NCBI GenBank assembly: GCA_964036155.1
Contig: OZ038423.1
Location: 51,909,249-51,973,248, forward strand
Direction: 5' to 3'
Source: Diploscapter coronatus
Taxonomy: Eukaryota > Nematoda > Chromadorea > Rhabditida > Rhabditidae
DNA length: 64,000 bases
Under the pieces are notes generated by a model. That model did not search any database and was not told the origin of the DNA. It worked only from the letters and a program-made list of their open reading frames with translations. Of this stretch, positions 34,501 through 46,349 are shown one piece after another. A program made the translations under genes and the position numbers. The first letter of the stretch is position 1; every line of letters starts with the position of its first letter.

Positions 34501-35092
34501 CGACATTTATGTTCAAACTTTTGACAGTGACTGTCTTGTACAAAGAAAAGATAAACGTTTCCATAAATTTTGAGAAGGATGATGTCAGAGTATTTACTAA
34601 AATTATTTATTTCAGACCCTGCACTCATTCGATCCTCCACTTGATTATTATGCAACAACTAAGCCAGCGGAAGCCCCACCTCCAATTGAGAAACTCGATT
34701 TGTCTGCACTGACAGACAGAACTGACAATGGGAAATCTGGTATTGAGGAACTGATTGGCATGAAGCAGCAGACACTCGATGTGAACATGAATCTGCATCT
34801 GATTGGCAACAATGGACACGAGAAGATATGGAACAACCCGAATCCGATGGGCATGCAATATGGGGGATCGATTGATTGCGAATCTGATAGGACAATTAGA
34901 GAGGGGGAGGACAAGGAAGTGCAGACTGAAATGAAACTGGAAATGGGCGAAGTGCAAGATAGTGGATATGCTGATGCCGAGCAGGAAGGTGATAAGCTGA
35001 CGAAGAAGCAGAAACAACCGAGGGAGTTTGTGAAGATCAGCAAAGATCAAATAAATAACATAATTAACAACAGTGTTATACGGGGTGCGTAA
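31501..35092 (+). CDS. Unrecognised multi-exon protein, roughly 700 residues
   Basis: I do not recognise this protein. About fourteen exons join cleanly. The N-terminal half looks helical and globular (MDLRQFLSPSQLRFLVLRQS; FSHFGSFIETIFYADRFN; FCSRCCHSLVQLDIVLQRPY). A middle segment reads VHPSKYRQMDFIANDWLIPS. A very basic helix follows (SRRRIIAEYAKRGEVIRQER), then a coiled coil (NIETLNQKLDKIVDRLENL) and a hydrophilic tail with DYYATTKPAEAPPP and KKQKQPREFVKISKDQ. No signal peptide or membrane helix is seen, so a cytosolic or nuclear protein is inferred. Start ATG 31501 follows a TTTTCAG acceptor by six bases. The ORF stops at 35092, but GTAAGT at 35089 is a good donor, so a short extra exon is possible. 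Confidence 0.75.
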
Positions 35093-35155
35093 GTAATATT
35101 TCTACAAGTAATTAAATTATTTTAGCATATTTTATAGGAATTAATATCGATGTTT

Positions 35156-35256
35156 TCGGGGCTTGGGCCCAAGTTCAACTCGCAAGATAACTTATAAGGT
35201 CATTTTTACCTTGTAAGTTACAAACATTGTAAATTGAATTTGAGTCAAAGCCCTGA
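35156..35256. repeat. Short inverted repeat
   Basis: Arms 35156-35200 and 35208-35256 pair (GGGGCTTGG...AAGTTCAACT against TGAATTTGAGTCAAAGCCC; ACTTATAAGGT against ACCTTGTAAGT) with a loop of only a few bases. Confidence 0.7.
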
Positions 35257-35738
35257 ATCAATTATCTTTCTAACGTTACATATGAAGTTGTGTACTGTTC
35301 AAAACGGGTTCAAAGTTCCAATCTGCTATTTCATGGCTTTGTAAATTTAGGAATGTATTGTAATCAAAATCATGTGAGAATAAATAAAGTAATGAGATGA
35401 TATGATTTGTGCATTGAGAATTTTATGTCTGTGCAGCTGTACCTTTGCTTTTTGGATTCCTTAGCAGCCATGCTGCATCATCAACTAGACTCTCTTCCTT
35501 GTGATTTCAATCTGCTCCTTTATTTTATTGCTCCCAATTTGCTAGTTTCACGTTTTATCTCACTTTAAAATGATTTGAAAACTGCGAGTAGATTATAGTT
35601 TTGCTCGGTTATCAGCGGCAACAATTTCTAGCCAACAAAGGAAGGCGGAACTGACAAATAGGAGCTAATGACTGACTGAACTAACTGAGAACAATTGAAT
35701 GAGAAAAAAATTTCATGCTGGGCGAGTGATAATAATCT

Positions 35739-35748
35739 CTATATAAAC
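35739..35748 (+). promoter_or_regulatory. TATA box of fatty-acid-hydroxylase gene
   Basis: CTATATAAAC lies about 55-60 bp before a GTGAGT donor at 35804. A short untranslated first exon starting near 35770 and spliced to the coding exon at 36386 would fit. Confidence 0.45.
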
Positions 35749-36386
35749 TCCTTGCATTTCGTTCGTGATTTCTAGAAAAAAAACCATTTCTTTTCGCTTC
35801 AAGGTGAGTAAATTGAAATGACATCATGGAGAGCATCTCTTAACTATTGAAATATTCACTGCTGCTTCAAAGTTAGTCTTTTCTCAAGTTATATCGCGAA
35901 TAATTGATTTGTAGATTTGTATGACTTTTCTTCTAACGGGAATGAGCTCGAGCTGCAAAAATCACTAGTATATTATCATTTAAATTCTCTAATTCTTCTT
36001 ATCTGTGCTCCACATCCATTTGCTTTCGTAATCAGCAGAACATTCACGTCTTTACGTGTCCTGCAGGTTTAACTGTCTGATTTGCTAGTCTTTGACGCAT
36101 TTCCGCTCTTTTCTTACTTCAATCATTCAATGCCATTCAGATGTTATCTCTTATAGCCGCACTTCCTCTTATTACCTGAGAATGCTAATGATTTAGATCT
36201 GATTATCCAATTCATTCATACGATACGATAAAAAGGATTTTTAATTCTGATATTAATTGCCAAAAAATTATTCCATCATCTTTTCTGAGTTGTTTTCTTA
36301 GTTTTACTCGATCATCGTAATACGATCTTTATTTTGATGGAAAAATACAATTTATTATACCATAGAATTTTATTCAGAAATTCAGT

Positions 36387-37921
36387 ATGGAAGCTGCTTA
36401 CGGGCAACTATATGATTTCTTTGGTGGAAATGAATTCATGATCAAGTAAGAGACATAGGAAATAATTAAATTCAAGGCCTGTCAAGCGGTGGAAATGTGA
36501 AATTTTCTAGTTTCTCTAACAAATTATTTCGCTTGTCAGGGACGATTTTGCTAACTGGCTTCTAACCGATCTTTTCTTCACTAAAAATCTGCCTCATAAC
36601 AAATTTAGATAAAATCGATAGGTACATATTGTATATAGAAAATTTTTGAAAAATGGTTGATAAAAAACTAATTCTAGAAAATACCTTGACCGCAACAATG
36701 CATCAAATTCATGCTTAGCACGTCGTGAATCATCATGATATTTTTATTTTAGCGTAGTAGGTGGTATTTCGATTGCATTTGTATATTTCTGGCTTTTCAA
36801 CTTGCCGTTCGCAATTCTCGATTTTACGAGACCTGCCTGGGCTGAGGTGTATCGAGTGCAGGATGATAAAAAGGTGCAAGATTAAGATAATTAAAAATTC
36901 AAAATAAAGCTTAAACGAAAGTTTTGGTTTCGGTTTCGATTTTTTTTTTAAATATTGACCTTCGTCCTGTTCTAATGACAAAATAACGATTTCAGCCGAC
37001 AGTCCAACAGTATCTTCGAGCTGTTAAAGTAGCCTTGTTCAATCAATCCATCACAGGTCCAATTGTGGTTGGATTGTTCTATTTCATAGGAAAAAGTACT
37101 GGAGTTCACTACGAAAAGCAGTTGCCCTCATACTTGACAGTCATTTTGCACGTTATCTTCGCAATTGCTGTCGAAGAAATTTGCTTCTACTACTCACATA
37201 GGCATTTCCTTTACAGAGTATGAGAATATCATATGAAAACATTCAGACTATTCCACCATCCGAGAATCTACAAATACGTACATAAAATACATCACGAATG
37301 GACATCCCCAGTTAGCATAACTTCGATATATGCACATCCGATTGAACATGCAGTTTCCAATTTGGCACCTATTTTGCTAGGTTTTTTTTTTTAAATATCG
37401 CTTGATTGATTGCAAATCATTCAACATATTTTAGGACCAACATTGCTTGGCTCTCACATAACCACTGTCTGGATTTGGGCAGCTCTAGCCACCCTTTCTA
37501 CAACATTCAGTCATTGCGGATATCATTTCCCATTCACTCCAAGCCCAGTTGGTCATGACTTCCATCATATGGTGTAAGTTTAATTGCGAGAATTTAATTT
37601 ACAGTTTTGACACCAATTTTATCTTCATAAGTGAAACAGTACGGTAATTTATCAACTCCTAAAGTCTTGAAAAATGACATCTTCCAATCAAATTTTATCA
37701 TACCAGATGCAAAGGCATTAAATTACTCGATTCGCTGATAATTATACTGTTTCAAAGCTGCTTTCAGATTCAATGAGAACTTCGGAGTCCTCGGGGTTTT
37801 GGATACGTTTCATGGAACGAACAAAACATTTATGAAATCCGTCTATTCAAAAAGGCACAAGATGTATTTTTCATTTACACCTATCAAAGTTGCCTATCCA
37901 AATACAGCGAAATCAAAATAA
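36387..37921 (+). CDS. Fatty acid hydroxylase superfamily membrane protein (FAXDC2-like)
   Basis: A di-iron membrane oxygenase of the ERG3/ERG25/FAXDC2 superfamily, about 290 residues, expected in the ER. Histidine boxes are in the correct order: SHRLFHH, HKIHHEW, and GYHFPF followed by HDFHHMVFN. Several hydrophobic helices precede and interleave them (ISIAFVYFWLFNLPFAILDF; ITGPIVVGLFYFIG). The substrate (sterol, sphingoid or fatty acyl) cannot be told from sequence. Start ATG 36387 follows TTCAG by one base. The join YYSHR-LFHHP needs a GC donor: intron 37202-37246 begins GCATTT, and no GT donor gives the required frame. Stop TAA is at 37919-37921. All iron-ligand histidines are present, so activity is likely. 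Confidence 0.9.
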
Positions 37922-38483
37922 TCGTTGAGTTTGTAATTTTTGAGTATAATAATTCATAAAGAAGCATATTATTTTGTAGTGACGAATAAATTGTTGCATT
38001 TGGCTTGTTTTTTACTTCAGCGGAATGATTTTTCACTAAAATATTTTCGATCTTTCAATCTCGATATCAACATCATCGTTCTCATGTCATTCAACTCATC
38101 ATCGGCAATTTCTCCCTATTCTGCCCTTTCTTATCTCCGCACATTACCAGTGGCTCTTTCATAGTTTGTAGTCTGCCCCTTGTTTCGATTCGATAAAGAT
38201 TGATAAGGAAGGAAAGAAGGAAGGGGAAACGATTTTTATCCTTTTCGAATCAATAATCAAATCGTATTTTGAACGAGTTTTTTAAATAATTATAGCGTTA
38301 CTTTCGATCTTCAAATTAGTATTGTTCAAATTTGTGACTTTCTAAAGATAAAATATGTATATTTGTGGAGAATTGACATTAATGCCTAAGTTTTGTTACG
38401 TCGTACACAATCTGTCAAATTATTTGTTTAGAAATCATGTAATAAGTTAATAGAGTTTAGAGTATCTTAGTGGCTTCAAACAG
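37922..38483. other. Intergenic spacer, no gene
   Basis: AT-rich spacer between two plus-strand genes; no supported exon or repeat. Confidence 0.45.
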
Positions 38484-41400
38484 ATGCTTCATTCAGCGGC
38501 AGACCAGCAATTCGAAGCTGGCAGTCTGTTGAGTGGAGGTGACAAGACCGATTATGGAGCTGTGTCGAATTTGTCGCTTCTGGACACTGTGGACTCCCCA
38601 ATAACTCTGTCATGGCAGGATATTCGGTAAGTAACCAATGCCTACGGAATTTATCTTCGATCATCCAAAAAAAAACATTTCCAGCGTTTCTGCTCCGAAA
38701 ATCAACCGCGACATTCTGCACGGCGTTTCAGGCATAGCTAATCCTGGAGAGCTTGTCGCTTTGATGGGAGCCAGGTAAAATGCGGTAAGAAGGAATTCAC
38801 GCAATCAGAAAAATTTCAGTGGTGCTGGAAAGACAACGTTGTTGAACACACTCGTCGCAAGAAACCTCAAAGGACTACAAGTCGATGGAAGCGTCAAAGT
38901 CAATGGAAAAGTTGTAAGTCAAAGTGATATTTGAAAAATTTTATAACGTGACGTATAAGGAAATCATCAATGAGAAGTAATTTCGTTTCGATTCTGTACT
39001 GGAAAATACCAAAACACTAGCAATTCTGATTGTTTCGATTTCGAGCATTTAAATTTCATTATCGCCAACATACCATAGCGCTAAATTTTTTATTCGATGC
39101 TTTTCACAATTGAAATTGCGACATATCTTTTCGTTTTAAATACCCTTATATATTTATGCATCATGATTTCATAAGTTTATCCCGTCCAAATCGGATAAGA
39201 ATTTCATCAAAACTCGATAATCTTTCACCAAGTTTTGCAGATTGGAAGAGAAATAACGTCCGTCTCAGGCTATGCTCAACAAGAGGAGCTATTTGTTGGC
39301 ACACTGACAGTAAAGGAATATCTCAGCATCCAAGTAACGACATAGCTATAAAAGAAATTTGAGCAACAAAAATTCAGGCTCGTTTGAGGGTAGTCGAAAT
39401 TCCCGAGTCAAAGAAAGGCACAGCGACGAGTTTGGAGGAGTACAGAAAGAATCGAGTTCTCAAGGTAAAATTCGATGATCATCACATCGACAGGAAATTA
39501 TATGCAGGTTCTGGCCAATCTAAACTTGCTCAAATGCCAGAATACTCGCATTGGTGTGATCGGAGTAAAGAAGGGAATTTCTGGTACACTGAATGAACGA
39601 ATTCGTTCTTTTCAAATGAGAAATTCAGGTGGTGAAGCCCGTCGATTGACATTTGCCTGTGAACTGCTGTCAAATCCCGCGCTTTTGTTCTGTGACGAAC
39701 CAACGTAAGAAATTATGAAGGATGAACTTCATCAACCTTAATTTTAGTACCGGCCTTGACTCTTTTATGGCTGAAAGCGTCATTCACGTCTTGTCGACGC
39801 TTTCTACTGCTAACCGGTTTGTTTTATCATGCTCAGGGTATTTATGCAATCCGATTGCGAAAATTCATCATTTCAAAATCTTTTCGAGTTTTGGAATGTA
39901 GATTCCGATTTTTTCCAGAATCAAAATTACTGGCATCACTGATAATTTTAGCACTATCATCTGCACAATTCATCAGCCTTCTTCTCAACTATACTCGATG
40001 TTCAACAAAGTCATCTTCTTAGGTAAAGGAAAAAACATACAAAATTAGTCTTATATTGGGCTTAGCTTGCGGTAAAACGGCGTTTCTTGGTTCTCCAACA
40101 CAAGCGATTGAATTCTTCGCTTCGTGTGGCCATGTCTGTCCTCGCAATTACAACCCGGCAGATCTGATCATCCACAAATTGGCTGTAGTACCAAATGAAG
40201 AGGATGAATGCATTCAAAGAATTGAAGACATTACTAGAAAGTTTGAACAGAGGTAAGAACCATAAAATTATCGTTTTTTTTTTTCAAAAGATCATTTGAG
40301 TGTGTATGGAACTCGGCTAGACAGTCAACTGGCATCAGTCACGGAGGGAAGAATGCCAGAGAAACGACGACAAGCTAATATCTGCACACAGATCAACGCT
40401 CTTCTTCAGAGGTTTGTCGCGAATGCTTCTAAAACGTGCAGTAAATCAATGTGTATCCCCAATGATAAGCCAATTCGCCTCTGTCTAATCCCGGTTAAAC
40501 GAGACTGAAAGCAGTTAAAAATTATACAGATATCTAGAAGGGAATTAGACCTACAAACCTGAGTGGAAATATTTCAAAATAGCTAAACTTTAGAAGGGCA
40601 CGGCCCATTTTCAATTTGTAAGTTTTTCCTTACTATTTCTATTATTGTGATGTAATAATACTGTAGCAGATGTTAGAACGTTTGGGTAGGTAGCTTGCCC
40701 ATCCAGATAGGTAGATCCCAATTTCTTTTGGCAGCTGTATAATTTTTATCTGGTTTCAGTCTCGTTTAAGCGAGATTAAGCAGGGGCAAATTGGGTTACC
40801 ATTAGAGCGTATTTTGATTTACTGCACGTTTTCGAGGCATTCACAATAACTCGTCAAGTTTCTTACAATAAATTACTCAATACTTGAAGGGCTACAATCG
40901 ACACCGTCCGAAACCCTTCATTGGCTCGAGCAAAGATGATTCAAAAGGTTTTTCGCGATTTTTTGTTCAATTTTTCTTTAATTTATTTTACTCACTTTCT
41001 AGTCGGTGATGGGCTTGTTCGTTGGGCTTCTCTATTTCCAGGTTAGGAAAGCATGAGGGTACTAGATCTTAAAAGTCAACTTGCAGACCAAATTAGATGC
41101 AATTGGAGTGACGAACATCAACGGTGCATTGTTCTATCTCGTTTGCGAGCTAACCTACTCAACACTTTTCGGAATTCTCAACTTTTTACCTTCTGATTTT
41201 CCTCTCGTCGCTCGAGAATATCACGATGGCTTGTATTCTGTGTTAAGGTAGTAATCACAAACTTTCCGAATCAAATGATCACTCTCCAGCTATTACGTGG
41301 CTCGATGCCTGTCCTATCTCCCTCTCTTTACCATCGACGGTCTAGCAATGCTGCTAATTTCCTACTGGCTAGTCGGATTTCAATCGGCCTGGGATCAGGT

Positions 41401-41959
41401 TCCCTTCTACTTTTCGTCATCCATACAATTCGATTATTTCTAGGTTCTGCTGGCCTGTCTGATCAGTTTTCTCATCGAGCAGTCATCTTCCGCTTTTGGA
41501 ATAATGCTTTCCTGCGTATCACCTTCTTTCCCAATAGCGATGAGTTCTGCAGGCCCGCTTCTGACTCTACTTTCACTCACTGGAGGCCTCTACGCCAATG
41601 TAGGAGCCTTACCTTTGTTCATCTCATGGATCCAATACCTATCTTGGTTCAGGTAGAAAAGATAAATACTTCATTCAAATACAATTTATTTTAGATACGG
41701 TTTTGAGGCCTTTACTATCAACCAATGGCGCAAAGTGGACTCACCCAACTGGAATTCAACGGTAACTAAAAGCTAGCCCACCTAAAATCATTCTTGATCA
41801 GAAGCAGGGAAATTTCAGAACACCCAAGAGGTTATGCAGAACCTGTCGTTTACTGAATCCATGTTTCTATGGGATATGGTAATCATGGCGGCATATATCG
41901 TGTTCTTCTACACAATCGGATACATCGGCCTGTTGATTCGGATCAAACGTGCTCGTTAA
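38484..41959 (+). CDS. ABCG (White)-family half-transporter
   Basis: NBD-first, TMD-second ABC half-transporter of about 640 residues. Motifs: Walker [14 protein letters not shown]-loop YAQQEELF, signature [15 protein letters not shown], Walker [15 protein letters not shown], and H-loop [15 protein letters not shown]. The transmembrane half runs from [12 protein letters not shown] to [25 protein letters not shown] half-transporters dimerise to export lipids or pigment precursors; the substrate is unknown. Start [16 protein letters not shown] at 38484. Many introns: the one at 40255-40300 uses a TTTGAG acceptor, and the next, which contains a foldback (40466-40800), ends TTGAAG. A first exon upstream is possible. 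All catalytic motifs are intact. Confidence 0.92.
40466..40800. repeat. Inverted repeat in ABCG intron
   Basis: Arms 40466-40536 and 40732-40800 pair (TTAAACGAGACTGAAA against TTTCAGTCTCGTTTAA; AAAAATTATACAG against CTGTATAATTTTT), and weaker pairing continues inward. MITE-like, about 335 bp. Confidence 0.8.
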
Positions 41960-43154
41960 TTCGACGCTTGTCATTTCATGATATTTTTCTGCACACTTTA
42001 TGCGACTCTGACGTAAATTATATGTCGATCGGAATTTATACTTTTTCTATTGTGCTTGGAAAGAATTATAGCGAAAAATTAATTCGAGGATTTGTACAAT
42101 TTAATTCAACCAATACTAAATTTCATCTGTATTCAACTTTCTTTACTGTGGAAAAACGCTGAATATGATTGAAGTATTAGCCATGTCACAAGTACATTTT
42201 TATGTCATTCATATTCTCGTTTGCAAACAAATTCTTATGTATTTTTTCTTTTTGTTAGAGGTTCCATTTATGAATTGCATTTTTGTTGTTTAACAAATTA
42301 AAAGGTTTGATAATTAACTCAACAAGCGAATGGTTTAAAAAGTTACAAAATAATTTTACGCATTGTTAATCTTCAAATAAAAAATGGAAAATAATGAAGA
42401 ACAATGATGATGAAATTAGGATCTCCAAGTGGTTCTGCAGAAATAGTCCCCAGAAGGGAAGCGTGGAATCAATCGGCGATCCATGATGCACCTTAACCTT
42501 TGGGGAGAAAAAAAGTAACATAAAATAAATAGTAAATTGTCACAGGAAAAAAACTGGAAAAATATAAGGCCCTTTGTAGTTCCTACTCTCTTCTAGGAGA
42601 GAGATTGCCTCCATCCTGGCATCAGAATGGAAACAGTAATTTTCCGATAACCTTGATATAGAATGTCAGATCAAAAAAGTTTCTTAATGAAAGTTGTTTA
42701 TCTCGGCGAGACAAAGTGATTGACACCCAATTTGGACGGTTTCCATGCATATTTCGCAAATCTGTTCCGCATCCGTACTTTAATACCGGATTTGTGATGT
42801 TCCCCGCAGTGAATATAAGTAGTACACCAAAAATCAGCTCATTTGAATGACTTTCGGTTTCGTCCATCACCCACAACTCGCTTCTTATAAAGAAGAGTCA
42901 GTACTGTGGTCTCGTATATTGTGATTCATAGTCAATATATCATAAATCACGGCTAAGGCGATAATTTACCATTAGCAATGACACTTTTAGCGCAACACAT
43001 CTCAACCCCTATCCATGAATTTTCATCGATCCATTTCATATTTTTCTTGGTTCTTGGTTTGATCTCTATTTATTCATTTTCAATCATTCAGTTATCGAGA
43101 ATTTTCAGTTGGATCTGCATCGTATTTCATACTTCATACATTTTTACAGGAAAA
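41960..43154. other. Intergenic, with a decayed kelch-like fragment
   Basis: No intact gene. Positions 42592-42650 resemble 52228-52300 (see repeat entries). A TATAAA at 42886 and an open frame from 42978 continuous with the elongase-like gene may mark that gene's 5' region. Confidence 0.4.
42592..42650 (-). pseudogene. Fragment related to the 52.2 kb kelch-like relic
   Basis: On the minus strand this stretch shares ATGGAGGCA and TCTCTCTCCTAG plus GGAAAATTA with 52228-52300, at about 80 percent identity by eye. A one-base length difference shifts the frame between GKLL and RMEA, so it is not an intact coding copy. Confidence 0.35.
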
Positions 43155-44789
43155 ATGAATAGCTTCAACTATTCAATTTATTACGAATCTCGAAACTATC
43201 TGTTCATTCTACCATTTGAATCAGCATCAAGTCAGGGCTACAGTCCTGAAAGCTTAATGAAATTACAAATCAGCTATCGACTTATCATATACATATATGG
43301 ATTTTTTGGATGCGTGCTTATGCCTTTGATGACTATTCTGAGGATTTTGACGGTGCTTTTAATATTTAGAAAATATATTAATAAAATAGATATATAGCAT
43401 AGTTTAGTAGGCAAAGTATTCTTTAAAAAATTAAGCTGAGTTTAACTCAATTGTTTTACTTTCTATATGCCATCTTTATAAGTTAGAACTAATACCAATG
43501 ACAAATTATGAGATTGCATGTGAAATTAGTCTTTATATCGTTTTAGGAAGATGTAAATGATAGAAATGGATATGAATATAGTAGTAATGGATTCCGAAAT
43601 TGGAATTACTTTTGTTCATTCTTTGGGTTTTTCGGTTTCATCCGCATGGCTCCAGAATGGCTTTGGAGTTGGCGAGAGTATGACAATACTAATATTACAT
43701 TATATAAAAGATTAAAAAGAACTATTAAGAAATTCGATATTATACTCCTTGTGCGTTCCATCGCATTACATGACAATAAGCGATGGTTGGATGTCGCTTT
43801 TTGTTATATTTAAGGTTTTTTTTTTTTTAAATAATTTATTATGATGCAAATTTCAATACTACTATTTATATCATGTATAGTTTTGATATCATTCGATAAC
43901 ATTTTTAGATGATGCTATTTGTGGAATCGATCGTACTTTCAGACTTCAAGGCAGAATTTCGTTTAGGATGTTTCAATCACATTTATCGTCTTATGTCTCT
44001 AATCTATGCAATACATATTATCACTACATTTAGTCCATCAGGTATCGATGACACCGAATCAAGAGTGGTTGCAAAGTAGAAAAGGGAAAGGAGGGTGGGA
44101 TTTATTCTTCTAGTTTCCACCTTTACCCAAAGGGAGAGAGAGAGAAAGACACCGTCTTTCGTTGCTTTCTCTTCTTTCGAACAGAGGAAAACAAAAATTA
44201 AAATCGCGTCCATTTCCCTCCTCCGCTTTGCATCCCCATTTGGTTCGGACTTATCGATAAAACATTTATTTATTTTTCCAACTCATTTAAAGCCTATTCA
44301 TAAATTTAGGTCGTTGGTATTTCATGATCGACTACTTGATCATTTCTATAACTCATGCGTATTATGCAGCCCGGGCTAAGTGCATTTTGCCAAGAAAATT
44401 CATTTGTGTCACGATAACTACACTCCAAATTCTCCAGCAAATTATTGGGCTATTCATCACTGCACTAGCTTATGAAATCAAGGTATCATTGAAAAATGTA
44501 ACAACTTTCAAGGTTTTCATTTGCAAAATTATTACATTAACGATATTATTTTTATCACTTCTTTCAGATGTCCGGGCAATCTTGCAAAGAGTCTTTCGAA
44601 ACACTCAAATACAGTAACATGTACTTTTCTATACAACTCATTTTCTACATCAAGTACTTCTACGATGCCTATTTGGCTCGGAATAACCTCTATGATATGA
44701 AAAAGGCTATTAATGAAGCACAAAGCATTTTTCCTATCGAAGAAATACCGTACCACAGAATACGCATTGATCGGGTAAGGAAACAATAG
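43155..44789 (+). CDS. ELO-family fatty acid elongase homologue lacking the HxxHH box
   Basis: The fold and order match ELOVL/ELO condensing enzymes of the ER: an N-terminal LPFE segment, GFIRMAPEWLWSWRE, LCVPSH, DGWMSLFVIFK, then TFSPSGRWYFMIDYLIIS, THAYYAARA and TTLQILQQIIG, ending KYFYDAYL. The catalytic histidine box, normally LHWYHH, reads LGCFNH here, so two or three of the essential histidines are missing. Splice joins keep the frame throughout (one acceptor is TTAAG), which argues against a simple pseudogene. The open frame extends upstream to an ATG at 42978; I chose 43155 because it follows a TTTTTACAG acceptor and gives a family-like N-terminus. About 280 residues. Its role is probably non-catalytic or altered. 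Confidence 0.72.
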
Positions 44790-46349
44790 CAATGAATTCA
44801 TAAAAAAAAACATGATCATTTTTGACCAATCTTTTTATTATTGTCAGAATCATTCTAAATGAAGATGCACTGTAAAGAATGTTCTAATGGCACTCAATTT
44901 GATTGTGCACGAAAACATTATTCATTTTTTTGTTTCTAAATTATTCCGAAATTTTCGGGCTGTTTTTCGGGAACCTTTCAAGAACATTTTTTCCCGATTG
45001 GTTTCCGAACCCAAACCGCTCGGAATGAGTCCGAAAATCCATCGGAGAATCGTGCTTCTCGAAAATCACACGTCCCAAATTCACGAGGCTTTGACAATTT
45101 TCTCAGCGTTCTTTCTTCTGTTTGGATAAAGAAGATAGAAAATGCATCGTTACCCAATAAACAAACTTCGAATTTTGTATAATTGCTTAAATGAAAGTTT
45201 CATCTTCAAATTTCAGTATCGTCTGGTTCAATGTTGATGATAAGATCGATAAGAAAGTTGATCGAAAAACAAAGAAGTTATGTAAAAACTGTAAGAAGAA
45301 TCTCTAGCTATTATTTTTCACATGAAAATCCAATTTCGTGTTTTTCTCATAATTTATATTTACCGTATATTTCTCATATAACTAATTCATTTATAAATCA
45401 CACACAATTTACACAAAGAATTACTGATTTCATTCCTCATATCCTGAATCTCACTTGTAAATTATCGGTTATCATGATTCTAAATCAATTTTTGCTATTG
45501 ATTTCTATTCTCCTATTAATTTATTGTCGCCATTCCGAGTTCGATGATAGATATGAAGATTTGTCAAGGTTTATTGGAATAAATTTAGAATATTTTATTC
45601 AAAAAAGAATCATATTCTGAGGAGACGAATCAAATCAGATTGTACAAAAAGAGGTCAATCAAGAGTTTATTCTCGAAACAACTGACGCGTCGTTTTTTCA
45701 TGCTAAAGCTTGTCGTTTTATAAAAGCGTAGAAAAGTCAGAGCATCGTATTCCTGATAATGGAAGAAAAAGCAATTTTACCTATAGCATTTCTCAAAATT
45801 CATTCGCTATTATTGTTTTTGTATAAATTTCTAAATCACAATACATTCATATGTGCTTATGCTGTATAAACTCCTTCTGCCTTTAATGGCTCATTTTCAT
45901 TGTGCCAACATATATTTTATTAATTTTATTAAACCACTACAGCAATAAAATTTCCATATTGTAAGATTAGAAACAATGCAGTTATTAGAGATCAGAATAT
46001 AATAACATACCGTGAAATCTCTAATATAAGTCCCCCTTCAGAGGGATATTGAACAATCGAAGCCCCGGGACTTCCATTAAAGGTTCGACGATACTATAAT
46101 ATCATAGAGCTTGTATTCTTCAAAAGTTTGGCACTTCCTTATATTTTGGAATCTTCGTCGTTGAATAATAACGTTTTTATGACTTGAAAATAATCAAATT
46201 GAACATGGAGAGATATTCTTTGATAATTTGGAACGTAGACATTTAGGACTGGGATTCAAGTAAAATTACACCCCTTTGTGAACGCTTTTACATGAGGATG
46301 CAATTCTGCTTGAATCCCAACCCTGAGATTTAATTTCATCTTGGCGGTT
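44790..46349. other. Intergenic, AT-rich, no supported gene
   Basis: Convergent interval between the elongase-like gene and the Ig-EGF gene. It holds an AT-rich open frame (45231-45620) without family similarity, a TTTATAAAAGCG TATA-like site near 45717, one copy of a dispersed repeat (46183-46246) and a small foldback at about 46256-46320. Confidence 0.4.
46183..46246. repeat. Dispersed direct repeat, copy 1
   Basis: Contains TAATCAAATTGAACATG, ATATTCTTT and ATAATTTGGAACGT, shared in the same order and orientation with 50220-50295. Confidence 0.6.

Larger units (their letters stand above)
35093..36386. other. Intergenic and 5' UTR region of hydroxylase gene
   Basis: Contains the inverted repeat 35156-35256, a TATA box at about 35742, and a probable 5' UTR exon ending AAG at 35803. 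A GTGAGT-to-TTCAG intron (35804-36385) follows, ending one base before the ATG. No other gene is seen. Confidence 0.5.

Noticed and set aside
34625..35050. Minus-strand open frames of 131-141 codons
   Set aside because: Antisense shadow of the long last exon of the 31501-35092 gene; no splice signals or domains of its own.
42622..42876. 84-codon minus-strand open frame beginning MWVMDETESHSN
   Set aside because: It ends within the frameshifted kelch-like scrap and shows no domain; more likely a relic than a gene.
45231..45620. 129-codon plus-strand open frame with a hydrophobic segment
   Set aside because: AT-rich with skewed composition, no family similarity, no convincing start context; kept only as a remark in the intergenic entry.
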